64,000 nucleotides of DNA, taken from assembly GCA_006738865.1 (NCBI GenBank), contig AP019701.1:2724001-2788000 (forward strand), read 5' to 3'. The translations under genes were made by a program, and so were the position numbers. The notes under the pieces were generated by a model. The model saw only the letters and a program-made list of their open reading frames with translations, had not been told where the DNA came from and did no database searches. The DNA is from Allostella sp. ATCC 35155. GTDB taxonomy: Bacteria > Pseudomonadota > Alphaproteobacteria > ATCC43930 > Allostellaceae. Below, one piece after another: positions 51,849-60,730 of this stretch; the first letter of the stretch is position 1, and every line of letters starts with the position of its first letter.

Positions 51849-52637
51849 ATGATCTATGCCTGCGACCCCCTGGCCGCCGCCGCCACGCGCTTCTCGCGGC
51901 AGACGGCCGAGGGTGCCCTGATCTGGCGGACCGAGTTCTTCGGACCCCCGCCCTCGCCGGCCGCCTCGGCCTCGGTCGATCCCAAGGCCGCGGGATTCGT
52001 TCCCTACGTACCTCCGGGGCCGGGCGAGACGCGGGAGCCCCAGGCCTTCCTGGTCGAGCAGGAACCGGGCGCAATCGTCCATCCGCACTTCCACCATGTC
52101 GACCAGTTCCAGGTCGTCGTCGCCGGCTCCGGCTCCATCGGCAAGCATCCCGTCGCACCCGTTTCGGCGCATTTTGCCGCCGCCCATACCGGCTACGGGC
52201 CGATCCAGACGGGCCCGGACGGCCTGCAGTATTTTTCCTTGCGCGCGAGCGCCGACGGTACCGGCGCCCAGTACCTGCCGGCGGCACGCGCGCGCATGCG
52301 CGCCGTCCCGCGCCGCAACCTCTTCGCACCAACGATCGCCCCCACGCGCGACGACGACTGCGCCGCAGGCATCGTCCGCACCGAGACCCTGATGGACGAG
52401 CCCGACGGCCTGTCGATCCGCTACCACCGCGCCGGCCCCTCGGCCGATCTGGTGCTCGACGGGCTCGACGCCGGTGCCGGACAGTCGATCATCGTGACCC
52501 GCGGCGCCGTCCGGCATGGGGATGCCTGGCTGGGGCGCCTGTCGGTGCTCTTCGTCCGGCCGGACCGCTCGCGGGTTTCGCTTCGCAGCGGGCCCGACGG
52601 CGCCGACCTCCTGTTCCTTCGCTATCCGCGGGCCTGA
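51849..52637 (+). CDS. cupin-fold protein
   Basis: A 262-residue protein. The metal-binding cupin motif HPHFHHVDQFQVVVAG lies at about residues 78-93. A second, weaker beta-barrel half follows (about 170-262, GQSIIVTRGAVRHGDAW), so it is probably a bicupin. I cannot assign an enzymatic role; similar proteins are annotated only as hypothetical. It converges on the amidase gene with a 16-bp overlap of the 3' ends. The ribosome site is AGGA around 8 nt before the ATG. Confidence 0.75.
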   Translation: MIYACDPLAAAATRFSRQTAEGALIWRTEFFGPPPSPAASASVDPKAAGFVPYVPPGPGETREPQAFLVEQEPGAIVHPHFHHVDQFQVVVAGSGSIGKHPVAPVSAHFAAAHTGYGPIQTGPDGLQYFSLRASADGTGAQYLPAARARMRAVPRRNLFAPTIAPTRDDDCAAGIVRTETLMDEPDGLSIRYHRAGPSADLVLDGLDAGAGQSIIVTRGAVRHGDAWLGRLSVLFVRPDRSRVSLRSGPDGADLLFLRYPRA

Positions 52638-54043
52638 GCGGCCGTCTTCTCGAGATCGGGCACGGCGAAGGGCCGCTCCGCCTCGTAGGCGCGGCTCGCC
52701 CGCAGGACCAGCATGTCGCCATAGCGCGGCCCGACGATCTGCATCGCGGCCGGAAGACCGTCCGGCGTCAGGCCGCATGGCACGCTGGCCGCCGGCTGCC
52801 CGGTCCAGTTGAAGGGAAAGGCAAACGGGCTCCAGTCGAACCAGCTCGTCATGCCGCGATCGGCCGGATACTCGACGCCGGCCGCGAACGCGGCCAGCGG
52901 CAGCTGCGGCGTCACCAGCAGGTCGAAGCGCTGATGGAAAGCGTTCATGTGCCGGCCCAGCGCCTCGCGCACCGCCCAGCCCTCGATCAGGTCGGTGCCG
53001 GAGGAGCGCAGCCCCTTCTCCGCCAGCCGCAGGTAGCCGGGATCCATCTGGGCCCGGAGCGCGGGGTCCAGGCGCTTCAGTGTCGTCGCGATGCTGGTGG
53101 CGTAATACATCTCGAACGGCTCGCGCGGGTCCGCAAAGCCCGGATCGACCTCCTCGACCTCCGCCCCCTGCTCCGCCAGCACGGCGACCGCGCGATCGAC
53201 CAGCGCCGCGATCTCCGGGTCGACCTGGGCATATCCGAGCGTGCGGCTGTAGGCGATGCGGATGCCTCGGATGCCCTCGTCGAGGCCGACCCGATAGTCC
53301 CGGCCGTCCGGCGGCGGGGCCAGCCAGTCGCGGTGGTCCGGCTCGGCCATCACCGTCAGCATCAGCGCCGCATCCTCGACCGTGCGGGTCATCGGGCCGG
53401 TATGGGAGCACATCGGCAGCAGGCCATAGGGATAGGCCGGAACCCGCGCAAAGGTCGGCTTCAGGCCGAACACCCCGCAGAAGGCCGCCGGCATGCGGAT
53501 CGAGCCGGCCCCGTCCGAGCCGAGATGCAGGGCGCCCATGCCGCTCGCCGCCGCGATGGCGGCACCGCCGGACGAACCGCCGCAGGTCTTCGACGGGTCC
53601 CACGGATTGCGGCTGATTCCGAAGCGCGGGCTGTCCGTCACCCCTTTCCAGCCGAACTCGGGCAGGTTGGTCTTGCCCAGCAGGATGGCACCCTGCTCCC
53701 GCAGCCGCTGCGTCGCCGGGGAATCCTCGGCCGCGGGCGCCTCTTCCAGGACGGCGTGGCTGCCCCTCCGCGTCGGCCAGCCGCGGGCAAGCCACTGGTC
53801 CTTGATAGTGGTCGGAACCCCGTCCAGGCGGCCCATCGGCCGGCCCGCCGCCCACCGCGCTTCCGACTGCCGGGCCGCTTCGAGCGCCGGCTCGGGGTCG
53901 ACGAGGCAGAAGGCGTTGAGCACCGGGTTCCAACGATCGATGCGCGCCAGCGCCGCCTTGGTGGCCTGCACCGGGGACAGCGCGCGTGCGCGATAGAGGC
54001 CGAGCAGCCGCGTGGCTGAAAGCATGGAAACGTCGTTGGTCAC
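52622..54043 (-). CDS. amidase (amidase signature family)
   Basis: A 473-residue amidase-signature enzyme. The Ser-cisSer-Lys triad is visible: Lys in VPTTIKDQW (about residue 81), the Gly/Ser-rich GGSSGGAAIAAASG, and the nucleophile Ser in GSDGAGSIRMPA. The substrate amide is unknown. It is not the GatA subunit, as no gatB/gatC genes are adjacent. The start is a GTG at 54043 with GGGAG about 9 nt upstream; an ATG six codons later is possible. Confidence 0.9.
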   Translation of the reverse strand: MTNDVSMLSATRLLGLYRARALSPVQATKAALARIDRWNPVLNAFCLVDPEPALEAARQSEARWAAGRPMGRLDGVPTTIKDQWLARGWPTRRGSHAVLEEAPAAEDSPATQRLREQGAILLGKTNLPEFGWKGVTDSPRFGISRNPWDPSKTCGGSSGGAAIAAASGMGALHLGSDGAGSIRMPAAFCGVFGLKPTFARVPAYPYGLLPMCSHTGPMTRTVEDAALMLTVMAEPDHRDWLAPPPDGRDYRVGLDEGIRGIRIAYSRTLGYAQVDPEIAALVDRAVAVLAEQGAEVEEVDPGFADPREPFEMYYATSIATTLKRLDPALRAQMDPGYLRLAEKGLRSSGTDLIEGWAVREALGRHMNAFHQRFDLLVTPQLPLAAFAAGVEYPADRGMTSWFDWSPFAFPFNWTGQPAASVPCGLTPDGLPAAMQIVGPRYGDMLVLRASRAYEAERPFAVPDLEKTAAQARG

Positions 54044-54066
54044 GCTGGCGATCTCCCTCGTCCTTT

Positions 54067-57000
54067 CTATGCCGGCTCGCTGGGGGCCGACGCAGCCAGC
54101 GAGGTTTCCAGCAGTTCATAGCCCTGGGCCGCTTCGCGATCGACAATCGCGACCAGTTCGGCGAGCCGGTCGACGGCACCGGATTCGACGCCGCGTTCCA
54201 GTTCGAGCGCCGCCTTCGCCAGGCGCAGCAGGCCGAAGGTCTGTGCGCCGCCCTTGATGGTATGCGCAACCCGGCGAAGGTCGGCCATGTTTCCGCCTTC
54301 GAGCGCCTTGGCCATGAGCCCGCGCCGGTCGGCGAGTTCGCCGGAGAACATGCGCGTCAGCCTTGCCGTGACCTCGTCGCCGACATCGCCCCGCATCCGA
54401 TCCAGCGGTGCGGGATCGAACTCCTCCACGACCTCCTCCGCCGCGGGCGCGTCGGCGGCGGGCCCCGCGACGATAGGATCCGCGGCGCCGGCCGGCGCCG
54501 CCACATCGCCAGCGTCGCCGGGATGGCGCGCGAACCGCGCCACCATGTCGAGCAGGCGGGCCCGGTTGAAGGGCTTGCCGAGCACGCCGTCCATGCCGCT
54601 GGTCAGGATGCGCGCCCGATCCTCGCTCATCACGTTGGCGGTCAATGCTACGATCGGAACGGTACCGGCCGGCGGCGGCAGGCGGCGGATGGCGCGAGCG
54701 GCATCGATCCCGTCCATCTCGGGCATGATGACGTCCATCAGGATCAGGTCGAAGCCGCCGGCGGTCGCCTTCTCCACGGCCTCGCGGCCATTGTCCGCCA
54801 GGGTCACCGTATGCCCGGCGCTGCGCAGCTGCTCTCCGGCGATCAACTGGTTGACCGGCGAATCCTCGGCGACCAGGATGTTGAAGGCCGCAGCACCGGA
54901 GCGCTCCACCGGCGGCGGGTCGGCAACGACCTCCTCCGCGGTCGGCGCTCCCGGCAACAGTGGCAGGCGGACCCAGAAGATCGACCCCCCGCCCGGTCGC
55001 TCGGCGACGCCGACGCTGCCGCCGAAGCGATCGACCAGCCCCTTGACGATCGCCAGCCCGAGACCCGAGCCGGGCCGTGCCTCCTGGCTGTCGATCTGGA
55101 AGAACGGCCGGAACAGCTTCTCGCGATCGGCCGGCGCGACGCCCGGACCGCTGTCGGCGACGAGGAAGCGCAACTCGAACGGCCCGTCCCCGACCGAGCG
55201 GCGGGAGGAGACCGTCTCGACCGACAGCCGGACATTGCCGACGGTCGTGAACTTGATCGCGTTCGAGAGCAGGTTGATCAGGATCTGGCGCAGCCTGCCG
55301 GCGTCGCCACGGCACCATCTGGGGACGTCGCGTGCGACCGCGAGATGGATCTCGATGCCCTTGCTGTCCGCCGCCGCCGAGAACAGCCCGACCGCGCTGT
55401 TGAGCAGGGCCGGCAGGTCGAAGTCGGCCGTCACCAGCGGCATCCGGTCGGCCTCGAGGCGCGACAGGTCGAGGATGTCGTTGATGATGTTGACCAGCCC
55501 GTCGGCGGACGAGCGCGCGATCTCGACGTAGCGCCGCTGGGCACGGTCGAGGTTCGTGTCTGCCAGCAGTTCCAGGGTGCCGATGACCCCGTTCATCGGC
55601 GTGCGGATCTCGTGGCTGACGATCGCCAGGAACCGCGACTTCGCCGCCAGCGCCTGCTCCGCCAGGTCGCGGGCGCGCTGCAACTCGCCTTCGGAATGCT
55701 TGCGCAGCGTCACGTCGGTGTAGACGGTGATGATGCTGCCGTCGGGCTGCACCGTGCGCCGCAACTCGATGAAGCGCCCGTTGGGGCGCCGGCGCTCGGT
55801 GCCCTGGATGGGAACCCGGCGCACCTCGGCGACCCGGCGCTTGGCCTCGGCGGCCGGATCGACCGGGCCGAACTCGCCGCGCTCGGCCTGATGCCGCAGG
55901 ATCTCCTCCAGCGGCGTCCCGACCACGGCGATCGCGTCATCCACCCCGGCCAGCTCCAGGAAGCGCCGGTTCCACAGGCGCAGGCGCAGATCGGCATCGA
56001 AGAAGCTGATCCCGTCGCTCATGTTGAGCAGCGTCGTCTCGAACAGCAACGCCTTCTCGTCCGCTTCGGCCTTGGCGGCCTCCAGCTCGACCGTCGCCCG
56101 CGCGAGCGTCTCCCGCTCGCGCTCCAGCTCTTCCTCGCGCTGCTGCCGCCGCCCGACTTCCACGACGAGCGCGGCCAGGAACATGACGATGGCCGCGGTG
56201 ACCGCACCCAGCAGGGCCAGCCGGTTCCGCTCCCGGTCCGTGACCGGCTCCAGCACCTCCTGCTTCGATATCCCCACGGCGACCAGGAGCGGCAGGCCGT
56301 CCACCGACTGGAACGCGTAGAGCCGTTCGACCATGTCGATCGGGCCCGGCAGCTCGGCCGTTCCCCGCTGCGCCGAGCGGATGCGCGCGAAGAACGGCGT
56401 GTCGGCGATGCTCTGCCCGCTGCGCTTCTCGTCGCCCGAGCCGATCGCGCGAACGATCCCGTCCTGCCCGACCAGCAGCATCTCGCCGCCTCGTCCAAGG
56501 TCGACGTTCTCGTACATCCGGACCAGCATCTCGGGATTGAACGAGAAGACGAGCACACCCGCCAACCCGCCATCCGGGCGGTTGAGGCGGCGCGAAATAT
56601 TGATCGATGCCCGTCCGGATGCCCGTCCGATCAGGGGCGCGCTGATGAAGACCGAGCGCGAATCGCTGCCGACATGGACGCGGAAATGCTCTCGGTCGGA
56701 GAGGTCGAGGTTGCGCGGCCAGTCGTCCAGGCTCGACGCACGCATCGTCCCATCGGGCCCGATGAGCGAGAGTTGAAACGTGATGTCGCGCAGGCTGCGG
56801 ATCCGTTCGAAAGCGTCCCGCACGTCGAAGCTCTGCGGCGCCCGCTCATACTCGGCCTGGAGCAGCTCCAGCGCCTGCTCGACGGCGCCGATCGTCCGCT
56901 GCGTCTGTTCCTCGAAGGCGATTGCGAGGTTTGCCGTGTCGCGCACGGCGCCGGCGATCGCCTGCTCGCGCTCGGCCCGGCTCTGGAACAGCACATAGAC

Positions 57001-57078
57001 CCACATGAAGCACAGCAACAGCACGCCGATTGCGAGAATCGTCGCGCGGACCGCGAGAGTCCGTTGCCCTCGGAGCAT
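54067..57078 (-). CDS. hybrid sensor histidine kinase
   Basis: A 1003-residue membrane kinase. Helix 1 (about 12-31), a periplasmic double-CACHE sensor (about 35-285), and helix 2 (about 292-312) precede a coiled coil and a PAS-7 domain (about 345-465). HisKA carries His489 (SHEIRTP). The ATPase domain has LLSNAIKFT and GSGLGLAIVKGL. A receiver domain has phospho-acceptor Asp782 (LMDVIMPEMDG), and a C-terminal Hpt domain has His939 (AHTIKGG). All phosphorelay residues are intact. It lies 132 bp downstream of the response regulator gene, with a terminator between. Confidence 0.93.
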   Translation of the reverse strand: MLRGQRTLAVRATILAIGVLLLCFMWVYVLFQSRAEREQAIAGAVRDTANLAIAFEEQTQRTIGAVEQALELLQAEYERAPQSFDVRDAFERIRSLRDITFQLSLIGPDGTMRASSLDDWPRNLDLSDREHFRVHVGSDSRSVFISAPLIGRASGRASINISRRLNRPDGGLAGVLVFSFNPEMLVRMYENVDLGRGGEMLLVGQDGIVRAIGSGDEKRSGQSIADTPFFARIRSAQRGTAELPGPIDMVERLYAFQSVDGLPLLVAVGISKQEVLEPVTDRERNRLALLGAVTAAIVMFLAALVVEVGRRQQREEELERERETLARATVELEAAKAEADEKALLFETTLLNMSDGISFFDADLRLRLWNRRFLELAGVDDAIAVVGTPLEEILRHQAERGEFGPVDPAAEAKRRVAEVRRVPIQGTERRRPNGRFIELRRTVQPDGSIITVYTDVTLRKHSEGELQRARDLAEQALAAKSRFLAIVSHEIRTPMNGVIGTLELLADTNLDRAQRRYVEIARSSADGLVNIINDILDLSRLEADRMPLVTADFDLPALLNSAVGLFSAAADSKGIEIHLAVARDVPRWCRGDAGRLRQILINLLSNAIKFTTVGNVRLSVETVSSRRSVGDGPFELRFLVADSGPGVAPADREKLFRPFFQIDSQEARPGSGLGLAIVKGLVDRFGGSVGVAERPGGGSIFWVRLPLLPGAPTAEEVVADPPPVERSGAAAFNILVAEDSPVNQLIAGEQLRSAGHTVTLADNGREAVEKATAGGFDLILMDVIMPEMDGIDAARAIRRLPPPAGTVPIVALTANVMSEDRARILTSGMDGVLGKPFNRARLLDMVARFARHPGDAGDVAAPAGAADPIVAGPAADAPAAEEVVEEFDPAPLDRMRGDVGDEVTARLTRMFSGELADRRGLMAKALEGGNMADLRRVAHTIKGGAQTFGLLRLAKAALELERGVESGAVDRLAELVAIVDREAAQGYELLETSLAASAPSEPA

Positions 57079-57124
57079 CTGGGTTCAGCTGGCCGCCATG
57101 TTCGGGCAAGGTTGGGTGAAAAGC

Positions 57125-57155
57125 CGGGCGGGCGCAAGGCGTCACTTGCCGCCCG
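57125..57155 (-). terminator. hairpin terminator after the response regulator gene
   Basis: On the minus strand a GC-rich stem of about 11 bp with a small bulge (cgggcggcaag pairing with cttgcgcccgcccg) is followed by gcttttc. It lies 56 bp past the regulator stop codon and just before the kinase start. Confidence 0.6.
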
Positions 57156-57210
57156 ATAAAACCGCCGGTTGCCGAACGCCGGCTCCTGGCCGCGGCCGGA
57201 TCGTCTGCCG

Positions 57211-58203
57211 CTAGACGGTGCTGCGCATCCCGGCAAGAGACGCGATTCGCGACGCGGTCTCGATGCGATTGCCGCCCTTTGCCGCGGCCAGCGTCGCGGC
57301 CCGGCTCGACCGCTCCAGCAGGCCATCCCAGTCCGCTGTTCCGGCATCGCCGGTGGCGATTCCGACGCTGACCGTCACGAAGGCGTCGCCGCTCGCAGCA
57401 GGAATGCGCGCGCGCTCGCATGCGAGGCGGATGCGCTCCGCCTGGGCCGCCGCCTCGTCGGGCGTGCGTCCCGGTGCCAGCACCAGCAGGCGCCCGGGCA
57501 CCGGCGCCGCGACGAGCAGGTCCGACAGTCCCGCAGCGGCGCGACCGATCGTGGACGCAGCCTTGCGCATGACCGTGGCGCTCGCCCCGGCCTCGCTCGG
57601 CTCGTCGGCCCCTGCGACCGCGATCGCGATCAGCGCGACCCCCAGTCCGGCCGCCAGCGCGGCGTCGGCCACGGCCGCCGCCACCAGGGCCGTCGGCAGG
57701 CCCGTGGCCGGATCGACCGCCGCATCGGCATGCGACGCGGCCAGCCGCACCAGTTCCGCGCGCAACGCCTGCTCCTGGCTGCGCCGACGTTCGAGCTCGG
57801 CCTTGAGCCGGAGGGCGGAGCGGATCCGCGCCAGGAGTTCGACCCGCTCGATGGGCTTGCGGACATAGTCGGACGCCCCTGCCAGGAAAGCCTGCTGCAG
57901 GGCGGTGCCGTCGTCCCGGCTCGTGACCATCAGGACCGGAATCTCGGCCGTAGGGCCGTTCCGCTTGACCCGCGCGCAAGCCTCGATGCCGTCCATCCCG
58001 GGCATCATGATGTCCATGAGGATGACGTCGATGTCCCCGACCGGCCTCTGGCCGTCGCCGCCCAGCCTGCGCTCGACCCCGAGAAGGTGCAGCGCCGTCT
58101 CCGCATCCGCAGCCTTGGCGGGGTCCGGGTAACCGGCGGCGGTGAGATAGGCAGCGATGATCTCGCGGACCTCGAGCGAGTCGTCCACGATCAGGGCGCG
58201 CAT
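57211..58203 (-). CDS. response regulator with degenerate GGDEF domain
   Basis: A 330-residue protein. An N-terminal receiver (1-125) has Asp8/Asp9, phospho-acceptor Asp64 (ILMDIMMPGMDG) and the late Lys in VRKPIE. A C-terminal domain starts with DPATGLP, the usual GGDEF entry, and ends AERIRLACERA. The GGDEF signature itself is lost, with APVPGRLLVLAPG in its place, so cyclase activity is not expected. It may be a c-di-GMP- or protein-binding output. GGAG lies 7 nt before the ATG at 58203. It is a likely partner of the adjacent hybrid kinase. Confidence 0.85.
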   Translation of the reverse strand: MRALIVDDSLEVREIIAAYLTAAGYPDPAKAADAETALHLLGVERRLGGDGQRPVGDIDVILMDIMMPGMDGIEACARVKRNGPTAEIPVLMVTSRDDGTALQQAFLAGASDYVRKPIERVELLARIRSALRLKAELERRRSQEQALRAELVRLAASHADAAVDPATGLPTALVAAAVADAALAAGLGVALIAIAVAGADEPSEAGASATVMRKAASTIGRAAAGLSDLLVAAPVPGRLLVLAPGRTPDEAAAQAERIRLACERARIPAASGDAFVTVSVGIATGDAGTADWDGLLERSSRAATLAAAKGGNRIETASRIASLAGMRSTV

Positions 58204-58268
58204 CCGGCGGCTCCAGATGTTCCAGTTCCGCGATGAAACTTGTGCGAAATGCCCCGAATAAGCAACTG

Positions 58269-58295
58269 CGCCCCGCCATTCCCGTCGGCGGGGCG
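58269..58295 (-). terminator. hairpin terminator after the small cupin gene
   Basis: A perfect 9-bp stem (cgccccgcc/ggcggggcg) with a 9-nt loop lies 83 bp beyond the stop codon of the cupin gene on the minus strand. Only a weak T-rich stretch follows. It may alternatively be a leader structure of the regulator gene. Confidence 0.55.
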
Positions 58296-58377
58296 ACAAA
58301 AGTTCATCGCACCCGCCGACCGATCATGATCGGCACGACCTTGGCGAGATTATGGCCGGTCCAAAGAGCTGTCGTCG

Positions 58378-58920
58378 CTAGGACGCCGTGGCGCTCTCGA
58401 TGACCTTCGCCTCGCCGGTGGCCAGGTCGTAGCGCAGCCGCGGCACGCGATCCAGGTCGCAGCCGGTGATCCGCACATACCGGGAGCCGGCCGGATAGTC
58501 GATGGCGTGGATTTCCGGCCCGTCATAGAGCCCGGCATGCCCCGGCTCGAGCCGGTAGGATCGGTCGAGTTCGATCTGCGCGGGACCGGCCCCTTCGCCG
58601 CCGTCGAGGCGGCGGTAGAGCGTCATGTCGGTATAGGCGTCGGCCTGGGCATAGATCGCCCAGGAGCGCCCGTGATCGTGCGGCGGCGAACGGTGCGGCT
58701 TGTCCTGCCGATAGCCGAGGACGACGAAGCCCAGTTCCGCATCCTCGTAGAGCGTCCGCTTGCCAAGCGGCGCCTCGCTGCCGAGCCAAGTCTCGACGAA
58801 TTCCGGATCGGCCACGAGCGTCTCGACCATCCGGCGCACCTGCTCGCGGCCGCCGGGGCCGGGATCGGCCCGCAGGGCGGCACTGCTCGCCTCGCAGAAG
58901 CTCTTCAATGCATCGGCCAT
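58378..58920 (-). CDS. small cupin-type protein
   Basis: A 180-residue soluble protein with the cupin motif PPHDHGRSWAIYAQ (His81 and His83). A second motif region is HAIDYPAGSRYVRI, resembling the cysteine dioxygenase/PF05995-like cupins. A single mononuclear metal site is likely. Function unknown. GGGAGGG is 5-6 nt before the ATG at 58920. It is divergent from the large unknown gene, with 59 bp between starts. Confidence 0.78.
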   Translation of the reverse strand: MADALKSFCEASSAALRADPGPGGREQVRRMVETLVADPEFVETWLGSEAPLGKRTLYEDAELGFVVLGYRQDKPHRSPPHDHGRSWAIYAQADAYTDMTLYRRLDGGEGAGPAQIELDRSYRLEPGHAGLYDGPEIHAIDYPAGSRYVRITGCDLDRVPRLRYDLATGEAKVIESATAS

Positions 58921-58979
58921 TGCAACCCTCCCATTCTGTTCTGCCGATCGCAGGATACATCGCCCGGAAAGCGACGGGA

Positions 58980-60620
58980 ATGCCGGCCCGTGCCGCTCCA
59001 TCGCTTGCGCGCGGGCGGCGTCCGGACCAGTTTCTCCGGATCGGAGATGGCCCAGCCGTGGACAAGCATCGTTCGTCCATCGAAGCCGACATCGCGGCAT
59101 CGCCCGCCGAGATCGACGACCGGGTTTCGGCATTCCTCGACGGGCGGTCGGCTTGGCCGGTCCCGCACTATCTCTGCGTGCGCCGCTTCGGCCGGCGCTG
59201 GCATCACGCGTGGCTCCCGCCAGGTTCCATCGATCCAATCGCCGAGCAGCTGGCGTCCGGCGGCCCGGATGCCGTCGCCGAACTCTTCCTGCCGGTCGGC
59301 GCCGGTCGCCCGGTTCCGTCGACGCGGCCACCGGCACGATGGACGGGTCTTCACGGGCTCCACGCCATCGCCGGCGATCGCGAGATGCACTTGGCGCCGA
59401 GCCAGATGATCGCCGCGAACATGACCTGGGAGCGCGCGCTCGCCCACGGCACGCGGCTGCTTGGCCGGCCGCCGGACATCGTCCGGCGCCTGTGCGGGCA
59501 GACCGTGCTGTTGTCGCCGGGACGCCCGCTCCAAGCCCGGCCGTGGTACCGGTCGGGCCCGCCGGTGCATGCGATCGATCTCGCGAGCCTCGCCGGACAG
59601 CTCGGCGACTGGCTGGTCCGCAACACGGACGCCGACGGGCGCCTCGTCTACAAGTACTGGCCGAGCCGCGGCCGGGAATCGACGGCCGACAACACCATCC
59701 GCCAGTTCATGGGTACGCTCGCCCTCGGCCGCTTCGCCCGCCGGTCGCAACGGCCGGATGCGACGTCGGCCTGGCTGCGCAACCTCGACCACCAGATCGC
59801 GCGCTACTTCCAGACCATGCCGGACGGCAGCGGCGTCATCGCGCATGGCGGCTCGGCCAAGCTCGGTGCGGCGGCGATCGCCGGACTCTGCCTTCTGGAA
59901 GCGCCGCCGACGCCCGCCCGCTCCGAAGTCCTGGAGCGGCTGATCCAAGGCATCGAGCGCCTCTGGAGCGCCGACGGCGCGTTCCGGACCTTCCATTTTC
60001 CGGCCGCCCGGAACGACAACCAGAACTTCTATCCCGGCGAGGCATGCCTGTTCTGGGCGAAGCTGTTCACGGCCCGGCGCGATCCGGCCGTGCTCGCCCG
60101 CCTTCTGCGTTCGCTCGACCACTATCGGGACTGGCATCGGCGCCAACCCAATCCGGCTTTCGTTCCGTGGCATGCCCAGGCCCATGCGGCACTGCATGCG
60201 GCAACCGGCATGACCGAGCGTGTCCCCTTCGTCTTCGAGATGACGGACTGGCTGCTGCCCATGCAGCAATGGGAAACGGCCCCGGCCGAAGACATGCGTG
60301 GCCGCTTCTACGCCCCCGACCGGCCCGAATTCGGCCCGCCGCATGCCGCCTCGACCGGTGCCTACATGGAGGGCCTGGCCGCGGCGATCACCCTCGCGCG
60401 CAGCCTCGGGGACGGGGACCGGGAAGAGCGCTATCACACCGTATTCCTGCGGGCGGCGCGCAACATCCGGCAGCTCGCCTTCGTTGACGAAGAGGACTTC
60501 TTCAACATTTCCCGCCGCAGCCGGGTGGCGGGCGGGGTCCGGACCGAGGTCTACGACAACACGATCCGCGTCGACAACATCCAGCACCCTCTGATGGCGA
60601 TCCTCATGATGCTACCTTAA
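58980..60620 (+). CDS. large conserved-looking protein of unknown function
   Basis: A protein of up to 546 residues. The N-terminal 170 residues are a separate alpha/beta part with AELFLPVGAGRPVPSTRP. The rest is helical and reads like an (alpha/alpha) toroid: DNTIRQFMGTLALGRFA, AGLCLLEAPPTPARSEV and QNFYPGEACLFWAKLF. This is reminiscent of six-hairpin glycosidases or terpenoid-cyclase-fold proteins, but no catalytic motif is sure. The ATG at 58980 has GGAAAG 8 nt upstream; a GTG at 59058 would give 520 residues. It has no signal peptide. Confidence 0.7.
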   Translation: MPARAAPSLARGRRPDQFLRIGDGPAVDKHRSSIEADIAASPAEIDDRVSAFLDGRSAWPVPHYLCVRRFGRRWHHAWLPPGSIDPIAEQLASGGPDAVAELFLPVGAGRPVPSTRPPARWTGLHGLHAIAGDREMHLAPSQMIAANMTWERALAHGTRLLGRPPDIVRRLCGQTVLLSPGRPLQARPWYRSGPPVHAIDLASLAGQLGDWLVRNTDADGRLVYKYWPSRGRESTADNTIRQFMGTLALGRFARRSQRPDATSAWLRNLDHQIARYFQTMPDGSGVIAHGGSAKLGAAAIAGLCLLEAPPTPARSEVLERLIQGIERLWSADGAFRTFHFPAARNDNQNFYPGEACLFWAKLFTARRDPAVLARLLRSLDHYRDWHRRQPNPAFVPWHAQAHAALHAATGMTERVPFVFEMTDWLLPMQQWETAPAEDMRGRFYAPDRPEFGPPHAASTGAYMEGLAAAITLARSLGDGDREERYHTVFLRAARNIRQLAFVDEEDFFNISRRSRVAGGVRTEVYDNTIRVDNIQHPLMAILMMLP

Positions 60621-60730
60621 ATTGTGGATTGCGCAGTTGGCGCGGTCGGGGTGACATGTCGGCACGCCTCAGAGCGTGCCGCGGAAGGAGACGCGGCCGG
60701 GGCGGTCGGACGCAGCTGGAGTGACTGCCG

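Noticed and set aside
53986-57159. Open frame of over 1000 codons on the plus strand across the kinase gene
   Set aside because: The opposite strand encodes a complete hybrid kinase; the plus frame has no recognisable motif.
58908-58980. Longer N-terminus for the unknown protein starting at 58908
   Set aside because: The extension overlaps the start of the divergent cupin gene and has no ribosome site; 58980 has one.
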